A stretch of 64,000 bases of DNA from Brevibacillus parabrevis (lineage in GTDB: Bacteria; Bacillota; Bacilli; Brevibacillales; Brevibacillaceae): the NCBI RefSeq assembly GCF_003710905.1, contig NZ_RHHV01000002.1, positions 173,810-237,809 of the forward strand. The letters run 5' to 3'. Position numbers and translations under genes: made by a program. The notes under the pieces are model-generated. The model made no database searches. It had not been told where the DNA came from and saw only the letters and a program-made list of their open reading frames with translations. Shown here piece by piece: positions 26,098 through 35,455 of the stretch (its first letter is position 1; the number at the start of each line of letters is the position of its first letter).

Positions 26098-26985
26098 TTA
26101 GCCTCCAATGATGGTGCCCATTTTGGACAGTGGCTCAGCCAATGCATCCAGAGCTTGGCTCAGTTTTTTCACTTCGTCTGGCTTCAATTCTGTGTAAAGC
26201 ACATATCCGCCATCTTTGCGGTAAGGAGCGAGGGCCGCGTCCAGCTCAGCAAAACGGGTTTCGATCTCTTTGGACAGAGCCGCGTCTTTGGCATCAACAG
26301 CAGGCTTCAGCACTTTGAAAATCTCGTTTGCGCCTTCTACGTTTGCTGCGAAATCGTACAGGTCAGTGTGGGAGTAACGCTCTTCCTCGCCTGTCACCTT
26401 GCTGGTAGATACTTCATTCAGCAGTTCTACAGCGCCTGTTACGAGCATTTTTACATCGATCTCTACGCTCTCGACTTTTACGCGGAGTTGTTTGACGTCT
26501 TGCAGCAGCTGGTCTGCTACAGCGCCCGAATCAGCAACCGATTTGGTTTCCCACAGAGCTTTTTCCAGTTTGTGATAACCGCGCCACTCGTTATCTGGAA
26601 CATCGCCTTCGCGAGCATCGATCCAAGGGTCGAAATCACCCAAAGATTCAGCGATTGGTTCGATGCGCTCGAAGTAGGCGCGAGCTGGAGCGTATTCTTT
26701 TTTCGCTTTCTCCATATCGCCAGCTTTAACAGCTGCGGTAAAGCTTTCGGTTGCTTTTACCAGTTGGTCTGTCTGTTCGATGACCCATTTGCGGTAGTCG
26801 TCGATCGGAGCTTTCAAATCAACAGCGGTAGTAGCTGCTGGCGTTTCAGTAGCAGCAGGTGCAGCAGGTTGAGTTGCCTCAGGTTTTTTCTCTTCTTTTG
26901 GCGTCTCAGCGCTTCCGCAAGCAGATAGCATGAGAGACGAGCCGAGTACAACTGCGGACAACGGATAACCCCATTTTTTCATCAT
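26098..26985 (-). CDS. efeO: EfeO-type iron-binding lipoprotein (M75 domain)
   Basis: 295 residues: lipoprotein signal with lipobox LSAC, a Pro/Ala/Thr-rich linker, then the M75/imelysin-like helical domain with the metal motif HKLE (GYHKLEKALWE). It lacks an N-terminal cupredoxin domain, as in Bacillus EfeO. It would capture iron at the cell surface and deliver it to EfeU. First gene of the operon, with a Fur box 47 bp upstream. Confidence 0.92.
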   Translation of the reverse strand: MMKKWGYPLSAVVLGSSLMLSACGSAETPKEEKKPEATQPAAPAATETPAATTAVDLKAPIDDYRKWVIEQTDQLVKATESFTAAVKAGDMEKAKKEYAPARAYFERIEPIAESLGDFDPWIDAREGDVPDNEWRGYHKLEKALWETKSVADSGAVADQLLQDVKQLRVKVESVEIDVKMLVTGAVELLNEVSTSKVTGEEERYSHTDLYDFAANVEGANEIFKVLKPAVDAKDAALSKEIETRFAELDAALAPYRKDGGYVLYTELKPDEVKKLSQALDALAEPLSKMGTIIGG

Positions 26986-27031
26986 GTGAAAACATCCCCT
27001 TATTTATCATATAAGTGTGTACTTATTCGTT

Positions 27032-27050
27032 GATAATAAAAATCATTATC
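27032..27050 (-). promoter_or_regulatory. Fur box of efeOBU
   Basis: GATAATAAAAATCATTATC is a 17-of-19 match to the Fur consensus GATAATGATAATCATTATC and lies just upstream of efeO. Iron repression is expected. Confidence 0.85.
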
Positions 27051-27196
27051 ATCCCAGAAAGTAATGTAAACCTTTCATTGTATCTTTGCAATATTTTTTT
27101 ACAGCTTGGTCAGTGGTTTATTTCGCCTGGCGAAAAAAGAGAGCAGAAAAAAGATGAACAGCCGCCGAATCGCTCGACAGCTGCTTTTTCGTTCTC

Positions 27197-27913
27197 TCAA
27201 TTAGCCAAATATTTCAGAAGAATTTGTTCTACGTGGAGCAGGTGTTCAGTCATTCTGGCTTGGGACGCTTCCGGGTCTTGTCGCTTCACGGCCTCGTAGA
27301 TCGCTTTGTGTTCGAGAAAAAACTGTTCGGAGACAGAGCGGTTGGAGTAAATCTCGACTCTTCTCGTCTCGCGAATGCCAATCTCCATCTGCTTGGAGAT
27401 CGATTCAAACAGATGCACGAGTATGGAGTTGTGCGTCGCTTTGGCGAGCGCCAGGTGAAAGAGCAGATCGGTGCGCTCGCCTATGTCCTCGTTTCCGATA
27501 TGCTGCTCCATCTCGCTCAAAATTTCTTCCAGGGCGTGCAGGTCATGTTCGTCCCGTTTGCTTGCAGCGATGGCAGCGTTGGCGACCTCCAGCGATTTTC
27601 GCGCTTCGATCAATTCAAGAATGGTCTGGCGATTGTTGCGCAAGCCTTGCAGATCAGGCAGCAAGCTTTGGACAGGGGAGCAGGTGCTTTTCACTGTGCA
27701 GTGGCCGCCCTGGCGAATCTCGATCAGCCCCATTGCCTTGAGGGCACTAAGCGCTTCGCGGGTGGTAGAACGCCCGACACCGAATTGCTCCGACAGCTCC
27801 TTGGTGGAGGGGAGCTTGCTCCCGGCTTGCAGTTCGCCGCTGAGAATGAGCGTTTTCAATTGCTCCGTAATGTGTTCATAATGGTTTTTTTTCGCGAGCC
27901 TGGAGAGATCCAT
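27197..27913 (-). CDS. FadR/GntR-family transcriptional regulator
   Basis: The 238-residue protein has an N-terminal winged HTH (KLPSTKELSEQFGVGRSTTREALSALK split across ~37-62) and a C-terminal all-helical FCD domain with metal/ligand residues in FHLALAKATHN and LEHKAIYEAV. Such regulators bind small carboxylates; LutR and PdhR are relatives. AGGAG precedes the ATG at 27913; a frame extension to 27952 has no ribosome site. No metabolic operon adjoins it, so the target is unknown. Confidence 0.88.
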   Translation of the reverse strand: MDLSRLAKKNHYEHITEQLKTLILSGELQAGSKLPSTKELSEQFGVGRSTTREALSALKAMGLIEIRQGGHCTVKSTCSPVQSLLPDLQGLRNNRQTILELIEARKSLEVANAAIAASKRDEHDLHALEEILSEMEQHIGNEDIGERTDLLFHLALAKATHNSILVHLFESISKQMEIGIRETRRVEIYSNRSVSEQFFLEHKAIYEAVKRQDPEASQARMTEHLLHVEQILLKYLAN

Positions 27914-28077
27914 TTCAACACTCCTGTACAATCCGTTTTTTTCCAAATTCATTGTAACACAAGAGAAAATGCGAGAAGAGAGGAGGGTTGAGGTTATGAA
28001 GAAGCTTGTGTAAACTGTTCATCAACAAGGGTGACTTCAAACGGTTCATCGCAGGAAGAACGAGGGGAGCGTAACGG

Positions 28078-28650
28078 ATGGCGAGACAAAAACTGCACAT
28101 CGATGAACTATATGAGGTATCGGGCAAAATTTTGGTGGAAAAAGGGTACGCGGGCTTTCACTTCAAGCTTGTGTCCGACCAGTTGAATGTGAGCCGCAGC
28201 ACGATCTACGAGTATTTTTCCAACAAGGATGAATTGATTGCTTCTTTAATGGTGCATCTCATGGATACGATTATGGCCGAGTACAAAGACATGGATGAGA
28301 TCGCGCGGCCGCTTGCGAAGCTGCGGAACATGTACGATTCGTTCATGAAATACGCAGACATTCACCAGATTTTGTTGTTTGCTCCTTTCGTGAACGGGGC
28401 TGCATCGCCGAATGTGGAAAAGGCGATGACGACGCTCAGACAACAGCACTATATATTGAACAAACTTTTGACAGACGTCATTGAAGCTTGCAAGGAAGAA
28501 GGCACGATTCGCCGCGAAATTCCTAGCGAGCTGATCGCGGGCTTGCTGTTTCAATCGATACAAATTCCCCAAAGTCGCAAGGTCGCGGAGGAGGAGTGGC
28601 ACAACCTGATTTTTCAGGTGATGCTGGATGGATACGGCGTCAAAATGTAG
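28078..28650 (+). CDS. TetR-family transcriptional regulator
   Basis: 190 residues with the TetR HTH near the N-terminus (FKLVSDQLNVSRSTIYEYFSNKDEL) and a variable ligand-binding C-terminus. It precedes the RND efflux pair by 200 bp in the same direction and probably controls it, as is common for such pumps. A GAGGGGAG site precedes the ATG. Confidence 0.9.
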   Translation: MARQKLHIDELYEVSGKILVEKGYAGFHFKLVSDQLNVSRSTIYEYFSNKDELIASLMVHLMDTIMAEYKDMDEIARPLAKLRNMYDSFMKYADIHQILLFAPFVNGAASPNVEKAMTTLRQQHYILNKLLTDVIEACKEEGTIRREIPSELIAGLLFQSIQIPQSRKVAEEEWHNLIFQVMLDGYGVKM

Positions 28651-28761
28651 GGTAGCGCCTGGGCATTCGCGGCCTTTATTTTTTGTCCTTTTTTCGACAC
28701 TTCTGTCAGACGTAGTGCAATGACGTGAACAACTGCAATAAGATTAGAGCGTCTACGAAAA

Positions 28762-28779
28762 GAATGATTCTGAACATTC
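28762..28779 (+). promoter_or_regulatory. Possible operator before the RND efflux genes
   Basis: GAATGATTCTGAACATTC is a near-palindrome (GAATG...CATTC arms) in the 200-bp gap between the TetR gene and the pump genes. It is a candidate binding site only; no promoter was clearly seen. Confidence 0.3.
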
Positions 28780-28850
28780 GGCATACATCTGGAGGTTTCT
28801 ATGATGAGCTTTACACAAGTAAAGTTCATGGGCGAAGGAAGGGATCGATT

Positions 28851-30089
28851 TTGAATCAGATGAAGCAACGCGTGATCGTGCTTTCCAGTGCTCTTTTGCT
28901 TGCTGCATGCAGTCCAGCTGTCTCTGATAAGGCAGCAGTGGAGCAGACCACTGTCAAACGAGTGGCAGTTACCCAAGTGAAGGAAGAGGCTTTTGGGCAG
29001 GTGGCGAAGTGGTCCGGCATTTTAACGCCAGTGGAAGAGACGCAGGTGTCGTTTGAAATAAATGGCCGCATCGTCACGCTGCTGGCAGAAGCAGGCGACT
29101 ATGTGGAGACGGGGAGTGTCCTTGCCAGTCTGGATGGACGCGATTTATCGTTACAGGCTGCAAGCGCGGCGGCATCGGTTCAGCAGGCCAAGGCGCAATT
29201 GGCGCAAGTGACGAACGGCGCTCGCGCAGAGGAAGTGCTGCAAGCGCAAAACAATCTGGACAAGGCCAAGGCGCTCATGGATAAGGCAAAAGCGGATTTG
29301 CAGCGGTCGGAAGTGTTGTTCCGCCAGGGCGCTTTGTCGACAAACGATTGGGAAAACGTTCAGAACAAGGCGGCATTGGCCGAAAAAGATTGGGAAAATG
29401 CCAAAGAGACGTATGCCCTGGTTGCAGAGGGGCCGCGCCAGGAGCAGAAACAACAAACCGCTGGCGTGTATCGGCAGGCGGTAGTCGGCCAGCAGCGGGC
29501 CGCTTTGACGCAGACAAAAGCAGATTTGACCGCGCCCATCTCCGGTGTCGTGCTGGAAAAGCTGGCTTCGGTCGGCCAACTGACATCTACGAGCACACCC
29601 GTATACCGGATCGGGAATGTAGATGCGCTGCTGATCCAGCTCGCCGTTCCGGATCGTGACATCGGCTTCTGGAAAAAGGGAGACGAGGTTACCGTTACTT
29701 TGTACGATCAGAAACGAAGCGGAATCGTGCAGCGCGTGTCGCCCGCAGCCAGTCAAGGGAGCGGGACTGTCCCTGTCGAGGTGCGGGTAGAGAATCCCGA
29801 CCACGCTTGGCTTGCAGGGCAAGTCGCTACGGTCGTTCACGAGCATCAAGGACCAAAGGGCATTTTTGTCCCTGTACAAGCGGTGCAAAGCAGGGGAGAA
29901 ACGCAGCCGTACGTTTTTGTTGTCCGGGATAACAAAGCGGCAAAAGTTCCCGTGACACTTGGCATGATCGTTGACAACCAGCTGCAAATCACATCCGGTC
30001 TCACCATTGGCGAGCAGGTGGTTACCAAAGGGGCGGAGCAATTGTTCGCGGGCGATACGCTGGAAGTCTCGACGGGTGAGCGGCCATGA
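28851..30089 (+). CDS. RND efflux membrane-fusion (HlyD-type) lipoprotein adaptor
   Basis: About 412 residues: lipobox LLAAC, a lipoyl/barrel-sandwich half (FEINGRIVTLLAEAGDYVETG), an alpha-helical hairpin (~110-200), the second lipoyl half and a beta-barrel. It links the RND pump in the next gene to the exterior. A TTG at 28851 (AAGGAAGGG seven bases upstream) is preferred; the ATG at 28860 is 15 bases from that site. The end overlaps the pump gene by four bases (ATGA). Confidence 0.88.
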   Translation: MNQMKQRVIVLSSALLLAACSPAVSDKAAVEQTTVKRVAVTQVKEEAFGQVAKWSGILTPVEETQVSFEINGRIVTLLAEAGDYVETGSVLASLDGRDLSLQAASAAASVQQAKAQLAQVTNGARAEEVLQAQNNLDKAKALMDKAKADLQRSEVLFRQGALSTNDWENVQNKAALAEKDWENAKETYALVAEGPRQEQKQQTAGVYRQAVVGQQRAALTQTKADLTAPISGVVLEKLASVGQLTSTSTPVYRIGNVDALLIQLAVPDRDIGFWKKGDEVTVTLYDQKRSGIVQRVSPAASQGSGTVPVEVRVENPDHAWLAGQVATVVHEHQGPKGIFVPVQAVQSRGETQPYVFVVRDNKAAKVPVTLGMIVDNQLQITSGLTIGEQVVTKGAEQLFAGDTLEVSTGERP

Positions 30090-33000
30090 TTGACTTTTTG
30101 ATCCGCAAGCAAAAAATTACGCTGCTGTTTTTCATCATGGTAGTTCTGGTCGGGGTGTTGAGCTTTTTTCAACTGCCGCATCAGGAAATTCCGGAGATTG
30201 CTGTTAATCGCGCATCTGTCACGACGGCGCTGCCAGGCGCTTCGGCAGAGCGAATCGAGCAGACGGTGACGAAGGAAATCGAAGCCAAAATCAAGGAAAT
30301 GCAGGGGCTAAAGGCTATCACCTCGCAATCGCAGCCCGGCCTTTCCATCATTACGGTCGAGGTGAACAACGGAGTAGACCAAAAAGAAACGTGGGAGGAG
30401 CTGCGCAAAAAGGTCAAGGACGCAGAAGCCTTTTTGCCGGCAGAGGCGAGACAGCCTGTCGTGAACGACGACATGGGGAGAATGTTCGCCCAGACGTTCA
30501 TGATTACGGTGGACACGGCTTCCCGGCTCGATGAGTTGCGAGAGCCGCTGACCATGTGGGAAAAGCAACTGAGCAAAATTCCGGGCATCTCCAGCGTGAC
30601 GATCGAGGGGCTGCTGGAGCAGGAAATCCAGATTAGACTCGACCCGCAAAAGCTTGCATTCATGCATTTGACCTGGGCACAAGTGCAAGCTGCGATCAAA
30701 GCGGCAAACGAGACGGCTCCGCTCGGCAGCTATCAAATCGATCAGCGGACGTACGAGCTGAGAATGACGGAATGGAAAGACATCAAGCAGCTGGAGCAGG
30801 TAGTGGTCGGCTACGGAAAAACCGGGAGCGCGATCTATCTCGGACAGGTGGCCGATGTGCAATTTACAGCCAAAGCCCCTGCCTATCTCGCCTATCACAA
30901 CAACAAGCCAGCCGTCTCGATCAGTTTGATGACCGAGTCAAAAGCAAACATCACCCGATTGCAACAGCAAATCGATGCAAAGGTAGACATGCTTCGCAGC
31001 ACCTTGCCTGCCGGGGCGCAAGCAGAGTCTCTCTACACGCAAAATGAGCGGATTGACGAGATTTTCTCAGACTTGTGGCGCGAGCTGTTGATTGCGGTTG
31101 TCGCCGTTCTCCTTGTTTGTACGCTCGGCTTGAATTTTACGACTTCATTAATGGTCGCCCTGGCGATCCCGATTTCGCTTGCGACCGGAATGATTTTTTT
31201 GCCGTTTTTTGAAGTGACCTTGAACCAGATTACGATTGTCGGCTTGATTATCGTTTTGGGGATTCTCGTCGATGATGCGGTGGTCGTGAACGACAATATC
31301 GAGCGAAGACTCGTCAAGCATGGCGAGCAGCCGCAGCGGGCGGCAGTGATGGGGGCGAAGGAAGTAGCGGTCTCCATTTTGACGGCTACCTTGGCAACGG
31401 TTGCTTCGTTCGGTCCGTTGCTGTTTCTCAGCGGCGGCTCGGGTGCTTTTGTCCGCCCGATTCCGGTCGTGATCATTGTCTCGATGCTGGCTTCCATGGT
31501 CATGTCACTGACGATCGTTCCGATTTTTCGCAGATGGAGTGAAGAGCGCAGACGCAAGAAGCTGGACATGAGAAAACCTGCGGGGCTGTTGGGCAAACAA
31601 TTGCTTCATCTGTCCAACTGGTACGCCAGAACGGTCTTGCCGCGCTTGTTGAAAAGGCCGCTGGCGACAGGCGTTGCTGCCGTTTTGATCAGTACAATGG
31701 CTTATCTTTTGATCCCGTTGACGCCGATTCAGCTGTTTCCGGTGTCTGATCGCGACGTCTTTCTGGTCAATGTCAAGTTGCCAAACGGAAGCAGCCTGGC
31801 AGAAACCGATCGGGTCGTCAAGCAGGTGTCGCAGGACTTTTCCGCTACGGATGGGGTTTGGATGGTCAGTTCCTTTGCCGGAGGAAGCGCACCGAAGATT
31901 TTTGGCAGCACTACGGGGGCGGGCAGCGGCGCAAATGTCGGGCAGTTGATTGTGCGCCTGGACAAACAGGCAACGTCTTTGCAAAAGCTGCAAAACGAGA
32001 CGCTGGCTGAGATTCGCCAAAAGTTTCCGGAAGCTGTGATCGTCCCGCGCGATTTGCAAACAGGCCCGCCTGTGGGCAAGCCGGTGGTCATCCGGGTGTA
32101 CGGCGAGAACATTACGACACTGCGTCAGTTGTCTTTGCAAATACAGGAGCAAGTCGCCAAGGTGAATGGCATAACCGAGGTGCAGGACGATTTGGGAGTG
32201 GACAGCTACGCCATCGCTTTTGAAACCAATCAAGCGATGATGGAGCAAAATCGCGTCACGGCGGCAGAACTGTCGCGGACGCTGCGGCTGGTGAGCGAAG
32301 GCATCAAAGTAAGCGAGTTTGACGACGGCAAGCAACTGACGGACATTACTTTATATGTGAAGCAGGATGGGGAAGCGGGCGTCAATGCTTTCCAGCGGCT
32401 GTTTGTCGCCAATGCAAAAGGCGAGCAAGTCCCGCTCGCTTCACTGGTGAGCGTTCAACCGTCTTTTAGCGTGCAAAACATCCCGCATCGCAACCTCGAC
32501 CGGACGGTGACGATTACAGGCGAGGTAAAGGGACGGACAGCTACAGAGGTGATGAAGGAAATCAAGCCTGAACTCGCCAAAATGGCTTTGCCTGACGGCT
32601 ATTTTTTGGAGTATGACGGAGAGACATCAGCGCAAGTCGAAGTCTTCCTCGATATGGGCAAGCTGTCGGTGATCGTCATCTTTTTGATTGTCATTTTGAT
32701 CGCCATGCAGTTCTACTCGCTGCGGATTCCCGTTCTTGTCATGAGCACCGTCTACCTGGCGATTTCCGGCAGTCTCATCGGTTTGTTTGTCACGCGGACT
32801 CCGCTGGGCTTCATGTCCATGATGGGGATTGTGTCTTTGTCCGGCATTGTCGTTCGCAACGGGATTGTGCTGGTCGAGTTCATCGAGCAGGCTCGCAACA
32901 GGGGGCTGGCCTTGCAAAAGGCGGTGATTGAAGCGGGAGAGGCGAGATTCAGGCCGATCTTGCTGACGTCGATGACAGCGATTGCAGGTCTGCTTCCGCT

Positions 33001-33178
33001 GGCGATTTCCGGCGATGTGCTGTTCAAGCCGTTGGCTGTGACGATCATTTCGGGCCTGTTCTTTTCCACGGTACTCACGCTCGTGGTCGTCCCGGCGTTT
33101 TATACCGCGATGGAACTGAGGAGAAAGAAGAAGCAAGAAGCACGCAATCGCAAAAGAATGGAAAAGCTGGACATGTGA
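30086..33178 (+). CDS. RND-family efflux transporter (AcrB/MdtB-like)
   Basis: The 1030-residue protein has the full RND layout: twelve hydrophobic helices with two large extracytoplasmic loops. The N-terminus has LPHQEIPEIAVNRASV, and helix 4 has the proton-relay pair in VLGILVDDAVVVNDNIERR-like order (split: GILVDDAVVV, NIERR). The substrate is unknown. Gram-positive RND pumps pair with a lipoprotein adaptor, as seen here, and do not need an outer-membrane channel. Translationally coupled to the adaptor. Confidence 0.92.
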   Translation: MIDFLIRKQKITLLFFIMVVLVGVLSFFQLPHQEIPEIAVNRASVTTALPGASAERIEQTVTKEIEAKIKEMQGLKAITSQSQPGLSIITVEVNNGVDQKETWEELRKKVKDAEAFLPAEARQPVVNDDMGRMFAQTFMITVDTASRLDELREPLTMWEKQLSKIPGISSVTIEGLLEQEIQIRLDPQKLAFMHLTWAQVQAAIKAANETAPLGSYQIDQRTYELRMTEWKDIKQLEQVVVGYGKTGSAIYLGQVADVQFTAKAPAYLAYHNNKPAVSISLMTESKANITRLQQQIDAKVDMLRSTLPAGAQAESLYTQNERIDEIFSDLWRELLIAVVAVLLVCTLGLNFTTSLMVALAIPISLATGMIFLPFFEVTLNQITIVGLIIVLGILVDDAVVVNDNIERRLVKHGEQPQRAAVMGAKEVAVSILTATLATVASFGPLLFLSGGSGAFVRPIPVVIIVSMLASMVMSLTIVPIFRRWSEERRRKKLDMRKPAGLLGKQLLHLSNWYARTVLPRLLKRPLATGVAAVLISTMAYLLIPLTPIQLFPVSDRDVFLVNVKLPNGSSLAETDRVVKQVSQDFSATDGVWMVSSFAGGSAPKIFGSTTGAGSGANVGQLIVRLDKQATSLQKLQNETLAEIRQKFPEAVIVPRDLQTGPPVGKPVVIRVYGENITTLRQLSLQIQEQVAKVNGITEVQDDLGVDSYAIAFETNQAMMEQNRVTAAELSRTLRLVSEGIKVSEFDDGKQLTDITLYVKQDGEAGVNAFQRLFVANAKGEQVPLASLVSVQPSFSVQNIPHRNLDRTVTITGEVKGRTATEVMKEIKPELAKMALPDGYFLEYDGETSAQVEVFLDMGKLSVIVIFLIVILIAMQFYSLRIPVLVMSTVYLAISGSLIGLFVTRTPLGFMSMMGIVSLSGIVVRNGIVLVEFIEQARNRGLALQKAVIEAGEARFRPILLTSMTAIAGLLPLAISGDVLFKPLAVTIISGLFFSTVLTLVVVPAFYTAMELRRKKKQEARNRKRMEKLDM

Positions 33179-33266
33179 CTGGTCTCTGATTTTCACACAA
33201 TCGCAAACGAAGCTCAACAATTCCTTAACACTCGCTTGTTATACTCGTTACAGTATCAATAGAATA

Positions 33267-33382
33267 ACGTCTGTAGTTGGGCCGAGACGTGGAGAAAGCC
33301 CTCATACAGCAACAGCTTAGGCAATACAGGCCGATTGGATCGGTTTGTTCATGCATGCTGTTGCCCGTATGAGGGCTTTTTG
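33267..33382 (+). promoter_or_regulatory. Structured leader with large terminator before the glycerol-phosphate operon (candidate GlpP target)
   Basis: A first hairpin ACGTCT/AGACGT spans 33267-33290. It is followed by a long stem: AGCCCTCATAC with GTATGAGGGCT, extended by GCAACAG/CTGTTGC, enclosing a 42-base loop with a small CCGAT/ATCGG hairpin, and ending in TTTTT at 33382. A possible extended -10 (TGTTATACT) lies at 33236-33244. It is an intrinsic terminator ahead of the first gene. Because glpP, an RNA-binding antiterminator, closes the same gene run, regulated readthrough is likely. Confidence 0.65.
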
Positions 33383-33413
33383 TGTTTCCCAAGGAAAGGA
33401 GCGGCAAGAGGCT

Positions 33414-34202
33414 TTGCTAGATACAGCTTTTTATGACGCGTATTTTTTTGATTTGGACGGGACGATCTTCATTGGAGATCAACTGTTGCCTGGCGTGGAA
33501 GAAATCCTCGCCACTTTGCGGCAAAAAGGGAAGAAGATCATGTTTTTGACCAACACGACGGTGCAGACGCGAGAGGGCTGTCGGCAGCGGCTGGAAAAGC
33601 TGGGGCTTGCCGTAGAACGCCATGAGATCATGACGGCAGCTTACGTGGCGGGCCTGTATTTCAAGCAGCTGGCAGACCATGAACAAGCGTGCGTGCTGGT
33701 GGTCGGCGAGCCTGCGCTTGAGCAGGAGATGGCCGAGTTTCACATTCCGCAGACAGCCGATGCGATGAGCGCCACACATGTGCTGGTGGGAATGGACCGG
33801 GCTTTTACGTACGAAAAGTTGCAGCGGGCAGCCGATGCGGTGCGAAACGGGGCCAAGCTGATCGTGGCAAATCCCGATTCGGTATGTCCGGTGCCTGGCG
33901 GAGCGATCCCCGATACAGGGGCGCTGGCGCGAGCGATTGAAACGGCAGGCGGTGCGAGCACGTGGGCGATGACGGGGAAACCGTCCCGCTTTTACGCTGA
34001 CCAAGTCTTTTTGCAGCTGGATGTCCTGCCTGAGCGCTGTTTGATGGTCGGCGATCGTCTGGAGACGGACATTTTGCTCGGGATCAACAGCGGGATGAAG
34101 ACAGCGCTGGTGCTGACCGGAGTGACGACAAGCGCGGAACTCGGTCACGCCAAAATTCAGCCCGATCTGGTCTTGCCGACGATGGACGGCGGGCAAATGT
34201 AG
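33414..34202 (+). CDS. HAD-IIA family sugar/phosphoglycerol phosphatase
   Basis: About 262 residues of HAD superfamily, class IIA (NagD/AraL-like). Motif I is DLDGTIF, motif II TNTTVQT, and the C-terminal motif GDRLETDILLGINSG. It should dephosphorylate a small phosphosugar, with glycerol-3-phosphate or a related triose suggested by the neighbours. The start is uncertain: the TTG at 33414 (GGAAAGGAG 12 bases upstream) gives the family's usual length; an ATG further up at 33345 lies inside the leader terminator. Confidence 0.85.
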   Translation: MLDTAFYDAYFFDLDGTIFIGDQLLPGVEEILATLRQKGKKIMFLTNTTVQTREGCRQRLEKLGLAVERHEIMTAAYVAGLYFKQLADHEQACVLVVGEPALEQEMAEFHIPQTADAMSATHVLVGMDRAFTYEKLQRAADAVRNGAKLIVANPDSVCPVPGGAIPDTGALARAIETAGGASTWAMTGKPSRFYADQVFLQLDVLPERCLMVGDRLETDILLGINSGMKTALVLTGVTTSAELGHAKIQPDLVLPTMDGGQM

Positions 34203-34297
34203 ATCAAAGCTTTACAGTTTCCAAATATTTGCTTATCACGCGGTTGGTATCATCGGATGATGAAGGGCAAACGCCATAGGTTTTAGGAGGGATGGTC

Positions 34298-35455
34298 GTG
34301 GCGGAAGTGGAATTGCGACGCATTTCCAAAATGTACGAGCGGCAACAGGTTGTCAACGAAGTGAGCGCGATCATTGCGCCCGGGGAGTTTTTCGTACTGG
34401 TCGGGCCTTCGGGATGCGGCAAGTCGACGACGTTGAGAATGATTGCCGGGCTGGAAGAGATCAGCGCCGGAGAGCTGTTGATCGGAGGCAAACGGGTAAA
34501 CGAGGTTCCGCCGAGTGGCCGGAATATTTCCATGGTGTTTCAAAATTACGCCTTGTATCCGCATTTGACGGTCAAAGATAACATTTTGTTCGGCTTGCAG
34601 GTGCGAAAAGTGAGCAAACAGGATCAGGTCAAGCGGTTGGAGCACGCAGCCGAGATGCTGGGCATTGCAGCGCTTTTGAACCGAAAGCCAAAAGAGCTGT
34701 CGGGCGGACAACGGCAAAGGGTCGCGCTCGGGCGGGCGATCGTCAGCCAGCATCCGATCTGTCTGATGGACGAGCCGCTGTCCAATCTCGATGCCAAGCT
34801 GCGCGGGCACATGCGGACAGAGATTCGCCAGTTGCAGCAGGAGCTGGGAATTACGATGATATACGTCACCCACGATCAGGTAGAAGCGATGACGATGGGC
34901 GATCGAATGATGGTGTTGCGCGATGGCGAGGTGCAGCAAGTGGGCAGACCGCTTGACGTCTACAACCACCCTGCAAACTTGTTTGTCGCTGAATTTACGG
35001 GCGCGCCGCCGATGAATACGACGCAGGCGGTGTGGCGAAGCAATGGCGCGCAATCAGGCGTGGAGCTGAGCGATGATCCGAGCAGACGTTTTTTGCCGCT
35101 TGCGCTTGGTTTTGGCCCACAGGCAGGCATCAAGGACGGCACTCCTGTTGTCCTCGGCTTGCGTCCCGAAGCTTTGCAGCCGCTGGAACCGGGCGCGGTC
35201 GCGGATGAGAGCCGCTCGTTGCTCGTCAGTGTGCAAGGCGTGGAAATTCTCGGTTCCGAGACAATCGTGGAATTTAAGCTGGGAGACAAGCTGTGGAAGG
35301 CAAAATGGAACGGGCAGTGGCCATGCCGCCGGGGAGATCTTGTTCGCGTAGGCTTTGCCCTGGAGCATGTCAGTCTGTTTGATTCGCAATCCGGAAAAAA
35401 TTTGGCCATCACGGCCGGAAGAGAAAAAGGAGAGATACTGCGATGCGTACAGTAG
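34298..35455 (+). CDS. ugpC: UgpC/MsmK-type ABC transporter ATP-binding protein
   Basis: A 385-residue CUT1-type ATPase with Walker A GPSGCGKST, signature LSGGQRQRVALGRA, Walker B LMDEPLSNLDA and a C-terminal TOBE regulatory region. It energises the permeases encoded downstream. GTG at 34298 is preferred because GGAGGG ends seven bases upstream; an ATG at 34292 abuts that site. The 3' end overlaps ugpB by 13 bases. With glpP in the same run, sn-glycerol-3-phosphate or its diesters are the likely cargo. Confidence 0.9.
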   Translation: MAEVELRRISKMYERQQVVNEVSAIIAPGEFFVLVGPSGCGKSTTLRMIAGLEEISAGELLIGGKRVNEVPPSGRNISMVFQNYALYPHLTVKDNILFGLQVRKVSKQDQVKRLEHAAEMLGIAALLNRKPKELSGGQRQRVALGRAIVSQHPICLMDEPLSNLDAKLRGHMRTEIRQLQQELGITMIYVTHDQVEAMTMGDRMMVLRDGEVQQVGRPLDVYNHPANLFVAEFTGAPPMNTTQAVWRSNGAQSGVELSDDPSRRFLPLALGFGPQAGIKDGTPVVLGLRPEALQPLEPGAVADESRSLLVSVQGVEILGSETIVEFKLGDKLWKAKWNGQWPCRRGDLVRVGFALEHVSLFDSQSGKNLAITAGREKGEILRCVQ